From the NCBI GenBank assembly GCA_021464525.1, contig JADRCO010000029.1:1-64000 (forward strand): a stretch of DNA of 64,000 bases. Direction: 5' to 3'. How positions within the stretch are numbered: the stretch's first letter is position 1; every line of letters starts with the position of its first letter. Source of the DNA: Rhizophagus sp. LPA8_4_AMF. Lineage: Eukaryota; Glomeromycota; Glomeromycetes; Glomerales; Glomeraceae. Both the position numbers and the translations under genes were made by a program. The notes under the pieces are model-generated. The model did no database searches, was not told the origin of the DNA, and saw nothing but the letters and a program-made list of their open reading frames with translations. Below, in pieces: positions 48,427-59,386 of the stretch.

Positions 48427-49165
48427 TTTTTAAGAAAATGTTTAAGGGAAAAATATATATTTCAATGTGGGAATTTATTTATGTAAAAGTTTGTACTATG
48501 TTTCACTATCCCTATGGAAAATAATATTTCCGTTTTCTGCGTCTTTATTATTTTGAAACTCTAATGTTTTTGCATGTAATGATTAATAAAATTTTAATAG
48601 AACGCAGAATAATTTGCTCTAATCTATCAATACTTCGGATTCTGCTGCTAAAATTGCTCTTTAACCATATAACTTTTCTTTATTTTATATAAAATCTCTA
48701 AATAATTATACATTTGGTTATTTAATAATCTTTTTTTTAATCATCGTTTTTGTAGCTACTAGTGACTAATCTTTTCCGGTTTTGACGATTTTACGGTGAC
48801 AAATTTTACCGTATACTGTATACAGCAGTAAGAAAATAGTGCAACCTAACTGAGTTATACAAGTAATGGGTATTTTTAAAGTATATGAGCATCTTGCAAC
48901 TAAACTCCTATCTAGTAAAATTTTTTGAAAATAAAATGTAGTTCTTCCTTTTAAATGTAAGCGTTGATTTTAGATTACTAAAACGAAAGATAGAAATTTA
49001 TTCATGATTTTAAATTTTTTAAAGACTTAATTTAGCAGGAAAAATAATGAATAAAGTTTATTTATAAATCACATTGTAAATTACTTTACGGTAACAAAGG
49101 TACTTAAATATAGGGTTCTGTGAATTAATTATTTAAACAATTTTACAAATAATTCTAAAGAAATT
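48427..49165. other. Spacer with a second BTB relic
   Basis: 48625-48750 (minus) repeats the decayed BTB start seen at 46590-46715. The remaining sequence is a diverged copy of the array flank (TTTTCCGG-TTTGACGATTTTA and later AAATCACATT). No gene. Confidence 0.6.
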
Positions 49166-50588
49166 TCAATACAAGTTAATACAAGCGTATAAATCAAATT
49201 TTTGATGAGATTGAATTCGTAAATGACCCGGAAATTTTAATGATGCTACCGGATAAAGTTTTGATGGTAAATTACACCATCCTGTTACCTCCGGATATTT
49301 TGTACCATTGACTGTAAAAGCACAAGTTCTTTCATTCATATCTAAATGAACAGTAATTTTTGTGTCATCTCCAAATGATGGACAATAACTCATTGATTTA
49401 ATAAATTATAACAATTACCGCTGGAACCTAATACCTATCCAGTAGGCTGACCTCCTGCCCAGGATTCATAAAATTTTCTGATGAACATATTCCAACCCAA
49501 GCATAACCACAATCATTCTCAATAATGACATTCCATTCAAAGATTCTTTTACCTTCTAATTTTACTTTAGCTCTAACACTTTGGCTATTGAATTTAAGAG
49601 CATCCAGTGAACGAACGACTTTTCCATTACCCTCAATAATAAGGTTTGATCCATACGCCGATTCATCCCAGGCAAGAAGAGATTCATTAAATTTATAAAA
49701 TGGTATTCCTCGATTATCATTTAAGTCTGAATTATTCAATAAGGCTCTATGACTATAAACACTTGTAACCAATTCGGTTGGAATAATTCCTAGTGGCTCA
49801 ATAAAATCAGCTAATATGTGGGTCTTAATTAGTCTAAAATCAATAAATTTAATTAAAGGTTCCAATTCTTTAGCAACTTTTTGATGATCAGTAATGAATT
49901 TGTTGACTATTCTATGGGCTGAATTTTCTATCTGTTCTAAGGTTGGCAACCATTCCATAAGAGTTTTGTATGCATCATTGGAATCTTGTTTTTGCTGCAA
50001 GAATAGCACAATATCGAAAAACTTCATATTCTGAGGTTGCAAATTTCTTTTTTATATGTACAAAATAAAAGATACTGAAGTGCCGCAATAGATAATCGAT
50101 TAAATTCAATAGTATTTAATGGAATAGTCGCTACATCTTCAACCAGTAAATTTAGAAAGATATTATCTTCTGATAATGGCATTATTTTCACAGCTTTTGA
50201 TAATAATTCTGGTGAATAATTTTTTACGAAATTCTTAATTGTTTTCATAATAAAATTCGGAAGTTCTGATAATTGAAAAAAATCCGAAGCATACAAAGCT
50301 TCGATCATATTATCTCTTGTCAAAGATTTTTTTTTAACTGATCCAGTATAAATATATTCTAATATAACCTCCATTCCAGCTGAATTATTCTTTGGAAAAG
50401 AAATCAGGTTTTCATAAGTTTACTTCATTCCATTATAAAGTAAACCATCAAATACTTCGGATCTTTGCTGCTAAAATTGTTCTACAAGCGTGTAATTTCT
50501 TTCCATCTTCGCATAAAATTTCTAAATCGCTATACTTTGAATTATTTATTAATAATCTTAAATCTTGCTCTAATGAATATCCTCTCAT
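49166..50588 (-). pseudogene. BTB-BACK-SPRY pseudogene within the array
   Basis: The whole family layout can be followed from an ATG at 50588 (MRGYSLEQDLRLL) to a SPRY end near 49200, but in pieces. An extra base lies in the AILAA-RSEV segment (near 50463). A stop falls in the NGMKESYE segment (near 50421). Frame changes occur around 50035-50045 and 49985-49990. Another frame change follows ENF near 49468, and a stop replaces Trp in GWVLGS near 49436. Large pieces remain readable (50374-50024, 50042-49428, 49393-49166), so inactivation is recent. It is closest to the intact gene at 50994-52403. Confidence 0.85.
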
Positions 50589-50993
50589 CCTTTTCAAGAA
50601 AAATGGTTGAGAGAGAAAAAAAATACGTTTTTCTACGATGAAAATTTATTTTGTATACTATGTTTCACTATCTCCACGGAAAATAAAATTTCCGTAATAG
50701 CTGCGCCTTTATTACATACAGGATCTTCCATTGAAAGATATTTTTAAGCCACAAGTGACTAGTCTTCCGGCTTTGACGATTTTATGACGATAATTTTATC
50801 GCACAAAGTATCTTCCTTTTTGAATGTAAGCGTTGATTTTAGATTATTAATACGAAAGATGGAAACTTTCATCATGATTTATAAATTTTCTCAAAAGTCA
50901 TTTTTAACAGTAAAAAATGAATTTATTTATAAATTAAAGTTAAATAGTTATCAGTTAACTATTTAACTCTAATAGCAAATATTCAAGAATATC

Positions 50994-52403
50994 TCAAGTT
51001 GGTCCAGATTTTTGATGAGATTGAATTCTTAAACGACCAGGATAATATAATGATGCTACCGGATAAAGTTTTGATGGTAAATTATTCCATTCTGATACTT
51101 CCGGATATTTTATACCATTAACTGTAAAAGCACAAGTTCTTTTATCCATATTTAAATGAACAGTAATTTTTGTACCATCTCCAAATGATGGACAATAATT
51201 TGATCTATTATGAGAATTATAACAATAACCACTAGAACCTAATACCCAACCAGTAGGTTGTTTTCCTGCAAAAGTTTCATAATTAAAATTCTCTGATGAA
51301 CATATTCCAACCCAAGCATAATCACAATCTTTTTCAACAATAACGTCCCATTCAAAGATACCTTTATTTTCTAATTTCATTTTACCTCTAACACTTTGAT
51401 GTAAATCACAATCATTCGATGCATGTATGAGTTTTCTATTTTTCTCAATAATAAGTTTTGATCCACATGCTGTCTCATCCCATATAATGTCAAATGGTAT
51501 TCCACGAATAACATTATAATCAGAAATATTTGATTTAGTTTTATGACGATAGACATTTAAAATGATTTCAGATGAAATAATTTCTAATGGTTCGATAATA
51601 TCAACTAATATATGGCCTTTGATCCGTCTAAAATCAATAAATTTAACCAAAGGTTCCAATTCTTTAGCAACTTTTTGATGATCAGTAATAAATTTGTTGA
51701 CTATTCTATTGGCTGAATTTTCTATCTGTTCTAAGGTTGGTAACCGTTCCATAATAGTTTTATATGCATCATTAGAAACTTGTTTTGCTGCAAGAATAGC
51801 ACAATATCGAAAAACTTCATATTCTGGTGTTGCGAAAGGTATTTCTTTTTCATGTGTACGAAATAAAAGATATTTAAGACCTGCAATAGACAATCGACCA
51901 AATTCAATAGTATTTAATGGAATAATTGCTACTGATTCAACCAATAAATTAAGAAGAATATTATCTTCAGTTAATGGTATTATTTCAACAATTTTAGAAA
52001 ATAATTCCGGTGAATAATTATCTGTATAATATTTTCTTAAGGTATTTTTAAGAGTTGTCATAATAAAATCTTGAAGTTCTAATAATTGAAAATAATCCGC
52101 AGCATACAAAGCTTCGATTATATTATCTTTTGTTAAAGATTCTTCTTTAATTGATCCTGTATAAGTATATTCTAATATAATTTCCATTGCAGAATAATTG
52201 ATCGTAGGAAAAGAAATTTGATATTCATAACTTTCTTTCATCCCATTATAAAGTAATCCATCAAATACTTGAGATCTTGCTGCTAAAATCGCTCTACAAC
52301 CATATAATTTTTCTTCATTTTTACATAAAATCTCTATATCGCTATATTTTGGATTATTTATTAATAATCTTAAATCATTTTCTAATGAATATCCTCTCGT
52401 CAT
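50994..52403 (-). CDS. BTB-BACK-SPRY protein 5
   Basis: 469 residues, single exon, starting MTRGYSLENDL. BTB at about 18-112 (SDIEILCKNEEK, GCRAILAARSQVF, YTYTGSIKEES). BACK-like region (NYSPELFSKIVEI, FATPEYEVFRYCAI, NAYKTIMERL-like segment, IDFRRIKGHILVDIIEPLEI). SPRY at about 315-465 (IFEWDVIVEKDC, WVGICSSENFNYETFAG, GWVLGSSGYCY, TKITVHLNMDKRTCAFTVNG, LPSKLYPVASLYYPGR). The variable loop is NSHNRSNYCPSFGD. It lies between the array pseudogene and the tRNA-Asp. Likely substrate receptor, as for its paralogues. Confidence 0.92.
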   Translation of the reverse strand: MTRGYSLENDLRLLINNPKYSDIEILCKNEEKLYGCRAILAARSQVFDGLLYNGMKESYEYQISFPTINYSAMEIILEYTYTGSIKEESLTKDNIIEALYAADYFQLLELQDFIMTTLKNTLRKYYTDNYSPELFSKIVEIIPLTEDNILLNLLVESVAIIPLNTIEFGRLSIAGLKYLLFRTHEKEIPFATPEYEVFRYCAILAAKQVSNDAYKTIMERLPTLEQIENSANRIVNKFITDHQKVAKELEPLVKFIDFRRIKGHILVDIIEPLEIISSEIILNVYRHKTKSNISDYNVIRGIPFDIIWDETACGSKLIIEKNRKLIHASNDCDLHQSVRGKMKLENKGIFEWDVIVEKDCDYAWVGICSSENFNYETFAGKQPTGWVLGSSGYCYNSHNRSNYCPSFGDGTKITVHLNMDKRTCAFTVNGIKYPEVSEWNNLPSKLYPVASLYYPGRLRIQSHQKSGPT

Positions 52404-53284
52404 TTTTTATGAATTGTTTGAAAAAAGATATTTTTTTTTTTTTTGTAATGAAGCTTAAAAGTTTATAACGTATTTAGATTTGTATCCTTGCTGATCTTTC
52501 TAAACCATAAATGACTAATTTTATGATCAATTTGTTTGATTAACGATTGACACCTTCCTTTTTTGATTTTAATAGAAAAGTATAGGTTGATAGAAATTTC
52601 ATCATAATTTAATAATTAATTATGTGTCACATAAAAATGATTTACAAAAAAATATTCGCAAAGTAAACAATCTACGCACTGACTTCCGAATTTTATAGCT
52701 ATTTTTCAAACGAAAAGAGTTGACCAGCTCATTTTTATGTATACGAGGGAATCAGAAATCGAAAAATCTGATCATTATTTCAAATTAAGCGTAAAATTTA
52801 ATCTTTCATATAAAAGGTAAGTCTTAATGAAATCTCGTGCTAGACTCTTTAAAATAATTAAGTTGTATGACGAAAGTGTTATTTCATAAGATTTTGAATG
52901 ACGTCACTCAACAAATAATAATTTAAGTGTGGCACAGTAAAAAAACTTATTCGGAGCCTCTAACTGCTAAGGAGATTTATTATCTTACTTATCCCAACCG
53001 AATTTTTGAAAATGAACTATTTTCATTACTTTACCTTTTTATGTGCTTTACCGATTATTATTTTAATAACGCTAAAAATATATCGTAAAGTTATTTTTGA
53101 TTTACACTGTATATCGAGACTGTTACAATTTTATTAAATAAACGATATTATTCTAATAATTCTAAATAGCAGTTTTTGTAATAAATTTTTGGTTGATGAT
53201 CACATTATCAGGTATACGGTATTCATTTTAATATATGAAAAAATCAAAAAAAAAACTTTCCGCAGAAAAATTCGAAAAATTTTG
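52404..53284. other. AT-rich spacer
   Basis: Upstream region of BTB protein 5 and downstream flank of the tRNA. T-runs just past the tRNA (complement of the A-runs near 53260-53281) can serve as Pol III terminator. No gene is recognised. Confidence 0.45.
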
Positions 53285-53368
53285 CTCTCGGTCGGGGAAT
53301 TGAACCCCGGTCTCCCGCGTGCTGGATACCCTGACAGGCGGGGATACTAACCACTATACTAACCGAGA
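53285..53368 (-). tRNA. tRNA-Asp (GTC) with a 12-nt intron
   Basis: The minus strand folds as a full cloverleaf. Acceptor TCTCGGT pairs with ACCGAGA, with discriminator G. The D arm contains the A box (TTAGTATAGTGG). The anticodon stem is CCCGC/GCGGG with loop CTGTCAC (anticodon GTC). The T arm is CCGGGGTTCAATTCCCCGA-like with the B box GGTTCAATTCC. Between A37 and C38 lie 12 extra bases (GGGTATCCAGCA, placement ambiguous by one base), the canonical position of a nuclear tRNA intron. CCA is not encoded, as expected. T-runs follow downstream on the minus strand. Confidence 0.93.
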
Positions 53369-53452
53369 CTTGATTGTTTGTAAGTCCTCAAATTTTAAAT
53401 ACTTATTTATATTATTTTTAGTAATCCGGTTTACTCCTGTTTACTCTATAAT

Positions 53453-53850
53453 AAATATGCCGCAGCAAATCAATTTTTTTAATGAATATGACAAATTCCC
53501 AAATTCCGAAGAGCGAAAAAAAGACTAAAATTTTTAAAAGAAATAAATAATTTCATAAATATACATGTATGGGGTATACATTTATACATACCGGTATATT
53601 TTTTTGTAATATTGGTGAATTAACGTTTTCGCGGATTTATTGATATTGAAGAAATATGCCGCAGCAAAACATTTTTTTAATGAATATGACAAATTCCCAA
53701 ATTCCTAAGAGCGAAAAAAAGACCAAAATTTTTAAAAGAAATAAATAATTTCATAAAATATACATGTATGGGTATACATTTATACATTATATTTTTTGTA
53801 ATATTGATGAATTAACGCTTTTCGTGGATTTTATTGATTTTGATTAGCAT
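53453..53850. repeat. Tandem duplication, period about 199 bp
   Basis: Unit 1 from 53453 and unit 2 from 53652 share AAATATGCCGCAGCAAA, TTTTTTTAATGAATATGACA, AGAAATAAATAATTTCATAA, ATACATGTATGGG and TGAATTAACG in the same order, with only scattered differences. It lies immediately upstream of the tRNA-Asp gene. Not coding. Confidence 0.85.
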
Positions 53851-54047
53851 AAACTTTGCGCGTAAATTATTTGTTTTGACAGAAATCATTAAATAAATGA
53901 ATCTCATTTAGAAATTTAGTATTAACAAATTTATATATTTATATTTACTTATTTATTTATTTGGAATAAAAGTATCACATTTATTTTATTAAATTCATTG
54001 GACTATACAACCGGTTTGTAAAATTTCCAACTTAAATTTTAATCCTA

Positions 54048-55844
54048 TCAATCATTATTTTGATTTGGTGAGTCAAATGTTTGATAAGGTTGAATTCGAC
54101 ATTGAGCGGGAGCACATAATGATACTACCGGATATAGCTTCGGTGGTAAATTATTCCATTCTGATACCTCCGGATACTTTGTACCATTGACTGTAAATGC
54201 ACAGGTCCTTACATTCATATCTAAATGAACTATAATTTTAGTACCATCCTTAGTAAATGGTTCACAATAATAATTACATTTTCCAGAATTATAACAATAA
54301 CCATTGAAATTTAATACCCATCCATTAGACTGATCTCCCGCCCAGGTCTCATGATCAAAATTTTCTATTGCGCATACACCGATTGAAGTATATTCACAAG
54401 ATTTTTCAATAATGATTTCCCATTCAAAAATACCTTTTTCTAATCCCTTAATAGTTCTAACATTTTGTCTAAAAATATTTTTTGTTGCTTGTACCACTTT
54501 TCCATTATCCTTAATTTTAAGATCTCGACCGTGAATTACATTATCCCATATATAATCAAATTTTGTAAATTTTTTATATAATATTGGTATTCCTCTAATA
54601 TCATTTAAATTTGAACCTAATTTATTTATTTTATTAATATTACTTTCAATTATTTCATTTGGAATAATTTTTAATGGTTTAATAATATTATTTAAGATTT
54701 CTTTTTTGATTCGTTTAAAATCAATAAATTTAATAATAGGTTTTAAATTTTTAATAATTTTTCTACGATTCGTGATAAACCATCCTTTAGGAGATATTTT
54801 TTCAATACTAATCCATTTTTTAATCTGTTCTTCTGCTTTATCTAAAGTTGGAAAATTTTGCATAAGAGATTCATATGCTTCATTAGAAACTTGTTTTGCC
54901 GCCAACATAGAACTATATCTTAAAACTTCATATTCCGTTGTTGCAAATTTCATTTCTTTTTCAAGTGTACATTGTAAAAGATATTGAAGTCCTTTAATAG
55001 ATAATCTATCATATTTAATATTATTTAATGGAATCATTGCTACTGATTTAACCAATAAATTTAAAATTTTATCATCATCTTTTAATAATATCATTTCTAT
55101 AGCTTTAGATAATAATTCTGGTGAAAAATTTTCTTCATAATTCATTTCTAAAATATTTTGTAATTCATTAAAAATAAAATCTTGAATAGTTGATAAATTA
55201 AAATATTTTGCTGCTTGATAAGTTTCAAGTATATTATTTTGAGTTAAAATTTCTTTAATTGATCCTGTATAAAAATATTCTAAAATATTTTCCATACCAG
55301 AATATTGAATCTTTGGAAAAGAAATTTGTTTTTGATTACCTTCTTTATAAATTAATTCATCAAATATTTCTGATCTTGATGCTAAAATTGCTTTACAACC
55401 AAATAATCTCTTTCCATCCTTACATAAAATTTCTATATCATTACGTTCTGGATGATTTATTAACGATCTTAAATCTTGTTCTAATGAATATCCTTTCGTA
55501 ATTCCTATTTAAAATGTTTAATCAGTGATCCATATGAAAATATATACCAAAAATTTATAAATCAACTAGGCTTTACTTACCGGTGGTAGTAGGAGATTTA
55601 GTTGTAGTTGGAGATTGATTTATATCTTTGGAGAAAAAAAAAGTAAACAATAATTTAATACGGGTAAAACAAATACCAAAAAGAGATACTCACTTAAATC
55701 ATCACGATTTTCAAGAGAAGTTGAACTATTTTTCCGACAGTTAACATGTGGATTTGCTATAAAAAGATTTGATGAAGGTTTCAGAGTGATTATTGGAGTA
55801 CGTCTAAAAGAACGTATTAAAGAAGGTCGTAAATAACTAGCCAT
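54048..55844 (-). CDS. BTB-BACK-SPRY protein 6, spliced to a mitochondrial-presequence-like N-terminus
   Basis: Three exons: 55844-55694, 55625-55581 and 55504-54048, with clean GTGAGT/AAAG and GTAAGT/ATAG introns of 68 and 76 bp, giving 550 residues. The usual family start M-T-(R/K)-G-Y-S-L reads I-T-K-G-Y-S-L here (ATT for ATG), and the BTB frame stays open only from the splice acceptor. Exon 1 encodes MASYLRPSLIRSFRRTPII..., with seven Arg/Lys and no acidic residue in the first 40, typical of a mitochondrial targeting signal. Exon 2 encodes a Thr/Pro/Ser linker (SPTTTKSPTTTG). BTB (NDIEILCKDGKR, GCKAILASRSEIF), BACK (NFSPELLSKAIEM) and SPRY (IFEWEIIIEKSC, WVLNFNGYCY, TKIIVHLDMNVRTCAF) follow. 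Alternative: a start at the internal ATG at 55295 would lose most of BTB. Mitochondrial location is inferred only. Confidence 0.75.
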
Positions 55845-55847
55845 AGC

Positions 55848-55947
55848 AAAAAGATTTTCGAGTAATGATGAATAATTGGAAATATATACCAATGATCAAA
55901 AAGATTTTCGAGTAATGATGAATAATTGGAAATATATACCAATGATC
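55848..55947. repeat. Two perfect 50-bp tandem copies upstream of the chimeric gene
   Basis: 55848-55897 and 55898-55947 are identical (start AAAAAGATTTTCGAGTAATG, end ACCAATGATC). The duplication ends four bases before the chosen ATG at 55844, so it lies in the leader or promoter of the BTB-BACK-SPRY chimera. Confidence 0.9.
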
Positions 55948-57381
55948 ACGAGACATATTCGGCTTAGGAGGTTTTTGTATCATCAAGTTTTTTGCGTTCT
56001 GTTCATCCATCAAATCTGACAATTCTTGCGTTAGTATGAAGTATATTGTATCGTTATGAATCAAATTGATAGATCACGGATTCATTCGGATCAAAACACT
56101 ATTTGACGATTGAATATCGATTTTTCGATAAAAGGGACAATGGTGATGTCGTTATCCGTTTTAGTTGGTTATTTCATCAGTAAATAAAAAAATTACTTTA
56201 TTTTAAACAGAGAAAAAAAATCATTTTTTTATCAATAGTAAGAATAATGTAATCGACGGAATTTATACATCCAATGTTGATATCTATTATTAAACTGACT
56301 TACTGAGCTCAGTGATTTGAATCTATAAAAATCGCCCAATCTAAACAATTCCGGAAGGAATCCCATCTACTACTACCATTACTACCTCATCCTCGCATAT
56401 AAGAGATTTGGTGATTTATATGAAGAATCAAATTTTTGGAGATTTTGCTGTCTTAAAATTTAAATTCATTCTTTTCTGTAATAAGAAAAACATAATTAAT
56501 TCACTCAAGTTCAACATTGATCATAAAAGTAATTCATTATTTCATTTTTTTTTTTTGCAATAAATAAAATAAAATAAAGACACTATTTAACGTACTTGAT
56601 GATAAAGTATTCTCTCCGAATATTCCGTCTTATTGAACGTGTAAACAATGAATTTCTAGACGTTTTTCGATGAAGATACTGTGATCATTACAACTTATCT
56701 TCAGTTAAAGATTCTTCATTCTATTCTTAAGATAATTTTTTTCATCACGCCATAAGAATGTTTGTCGACATTGCTGCTTAAAATTACCCATAGGTTTTCT
56801 ATAACATTATCTTTTCATAATTGAACACAGGTTAAGAAATAATCTGGCTATTACTAAAATTCACCCATTCCTCTCCTGTTTTTTAACGTTAGAACGACAT
56901 TTATCGTAAGGAAGTAAGAAGTATCGAAGTATCGAGAACACGAAGACAAATTATCATTCATCTCAATCACGATCACCATCACTTTTGCTCAGCAAAATTG
57001 CAGAGGTTCATATTTCAAGAAATTGTTGTTAAGGATGTCATGGGCAAATTTATTTTTTTTCGAAAGATTCTGTATATGATGTTGGTGAGATGATTCAACG
57101 TTGATCTATCCATTTCACTGATTTATCAGTAAATAACGTTTATCAAGTCGTTATTAAATCAAATCGACGAAAATCTTTAAACCTTATATATATATATAAA
57201 AAAAAAATGTTAGAATCAACAAAAATAATTTTTTTTAAAAAAAATAAAAAATAATAAAATAACATTGAATAAAACTTCTTTATTACAAGATTCTATATTT
57301 TATTATTGTTGTTAAAGGAAAAAAAAAGTTACAATAGCTTGAAATTTAATTAAAATTTTTTTTCTTTTGTAAACATAAACA
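55948..57381. other. AT-rich spacer with a possible BTB trace
   Basis: No supported gene. Around 56700-56830 the minus strand faintly resembles the BTB start and the TKDN region of the array genes (ATCTTCAGTTAAAGATTCTT and a CTGCTTAAAATT segment), perhaps a very old copy. A T/A palindrome lies near 57228-57250 downstream of the next gene. Confidence 0.35.
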
Positions 57382-58128
57382 TTAACATTTATTTTTGTGA
57401 GGTTGAATTCGAATTCTTCCAGGTTTACATATTGAAACGATTGGATAAAGCTGTGATGGTAGATTATTCCACTTCAATACTTCCGATTGTCTTTCACCTT
57501 TAACCGTGAAAGCGATCGTTTTTTGAGTCATGTCTAAATGAACAGTTACTGTTTGATAATCCCCAGCAAATGAAGAACAATATTTGAAAGAATTTCGACC
57601 ATTCCTACAGTCACCAGAGGAACCTAGTATCCATGCATTAGATTGTGATCCCGCAAAACTTTCATAATCCAACTTAGATTCTGCTGAACATACTCCAATC
57701 CAAGTAAATACACAATGTTTCTCAATAATTATATCCCATTCATAAACACCTTTACAACATAAAATGTTTGCTCTGACATTTTGAAGATCAATACTTGAAG
57801 CTTCAGCAACTTTTCCATCATCCAAAAGAGAAATTTTAGATCCGTGATATGATTCGTTCCAAACACAATCGGATTCGGTAAACCTATACAAAGATGGAGC
57901 AGCTCCACGAATATCACTTAAACTTGAATTACCGTGCTTTGCTTTATATTTAGTAGCATTGTAAAGCATTTTCATAGGAACGATTTCTAATGGATCAATA
58001 ATATCACTTAAGATTTTACCGTCAATTCTCCTGAAATCAATATATTTAGTCAAAGGTTCAAATTCTTCTGCGATTCTATCCTTATCAATAATTGGACCAT
58101 CATCATCATCTTTATCTTTATCATCTTT

Positions 58129-58165
<37 letters not shown>

Positions 58166-58857
58166 ACAATAATATCCCTCATTTTTTTTAATGTCGGTAA
58201 CCGTTTCTCGAGAACTGTAAATGCTTCATCAGAAATTTGTTTTGCCGTAAGAAGTGCACTATATCGAAAAATTTCATATTCAATTGTTGCGAAGGGAATT
58301 TCTTCTTTTTGATGTGTATATTCTAAAAGGTACTTAAGACCAGCGATGGACAAACGACCAATTTCGAGATTATTTAATGGAATAACGGCTACTGATTCAG
58401 CCAATGAATTAAGAAGAATATTATCACCATTAGTTTTTTCACGAACTTTAGATAATAATTCTGGTGAATAATTATCAGTATAATTTTTTTCCAAAGTTTC
58501 TTTAATATTATCAACAATAGATTTTTGAAGTTCGGGTAAATTAAAATAATCTGCAGCAAAAAAAGCTTCAATTGTATTATCTTTATTTAAAGAATTTTCT
58601 TTAAGTTTTCCAGTATAAATAAATTCTAAAATAATTTCCATAGCAAAAGAATTAATCTCTGGTAAAGAAATTTCTTTTTCAAAACTTTCTTTCATTCCAT
58701 TATAAAGTAATTTATCGAAAATTTCGGATCTTGCTGCTAATATGGCTCTAGAACCATATAATCTTTTTTTATCTTCACATATAATTTCTATATCACTATA
58801 TTTTGGATTATTTATCATTAATCTAAAGTCATATTCTAAAGAAACTCCTTTCATCAT
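57382..58857 (-). CDS. BTB-BACK-SPRY protein 7, with a poly-aspartate insert
   Basis: 491 residues, single exon, starting MMKGVSLEYDF; the second ATG at 58854 is equally possible. BTB at about 18-112 (SDIEIICEDKKR, GSRAILAARSEIF, NGMKESFE, FIYTGK). BACK-like region (NYSPELLSKVREKT, ATIEYEIFRYSAL, IDFRRIDGKILSDIIDPLEI). SPRY at about 335-490 (GVYEWDIIIEKHC, WIGVCSAES, AWILGSSGDC, VTVHLDMTQKTIAFTVKG, LPSQLYPIVSI). Between BACK helices lies an Asp/Lys run encoded by a CAT-type triplet repeat at about 58101-58164, including twelve consecutive Asp; no other copy has it. It is diverged from the array core and is the last member on the right. Confidence 0.92.
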
Positions 58858-59386
58858 TTTTAAAAGCTAAGATGGTTTCGTTCAAAATTAAGAAGAAAAA
58901 AATTTTTTATCTTTTTTTTTTTTTTAAAAAAAAAAAAATTTTTTTTTTTTTTTTAATAATAAATACGGTTAAGTAAATAAAAAATAAAAAATAGTTTTCC
59001 TAAATATTTGAATTGAATTACAATAAAAGTTAGGTTATTAACCAAATTTGTAATATTTGTAATATTAGTAATATTTGTGCAATGAAATGAACCCGATCCC
59101 CAGCCCGAGGTGATAATAAGGAGATATCACCTATGTTAAATATGACTAATATAGGGGTACCATTTTATTACACCTAATTCCATTGTACCAAAAAGGCAAC
59201 TCTTACAATTAGGGAGATATCTTCGAATTCAGGGGGTTCGTGTGGAATCGCATGATTGTGAAACGGTGATTCCCTGACAGTATATTGTACGATTGATTAC
59301 GTCTTTGAAATCATGCATAACACGTACACAGTATATACACTTAACATATTACATATTTCTTAAAAAATGAGTAAAAATGAGTAAAA
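58858..59386. other. Spacer with a long T/A palindrome
   Basis: 58912-58954 is a T-run, A-run, T-run series able to fold on itself, just upstream of BTB protein 7. Near 59109-59132 a short hairpin GGTGATA...TATCACC is visible. No gene is recognised. Confidence 0.45.

Noticed and set aside
53319-53528. 69-codon plus-strand frame
   Set aside because: It overlaps the tRNA-Asp gene and the 199-bp duplication; chance frame.
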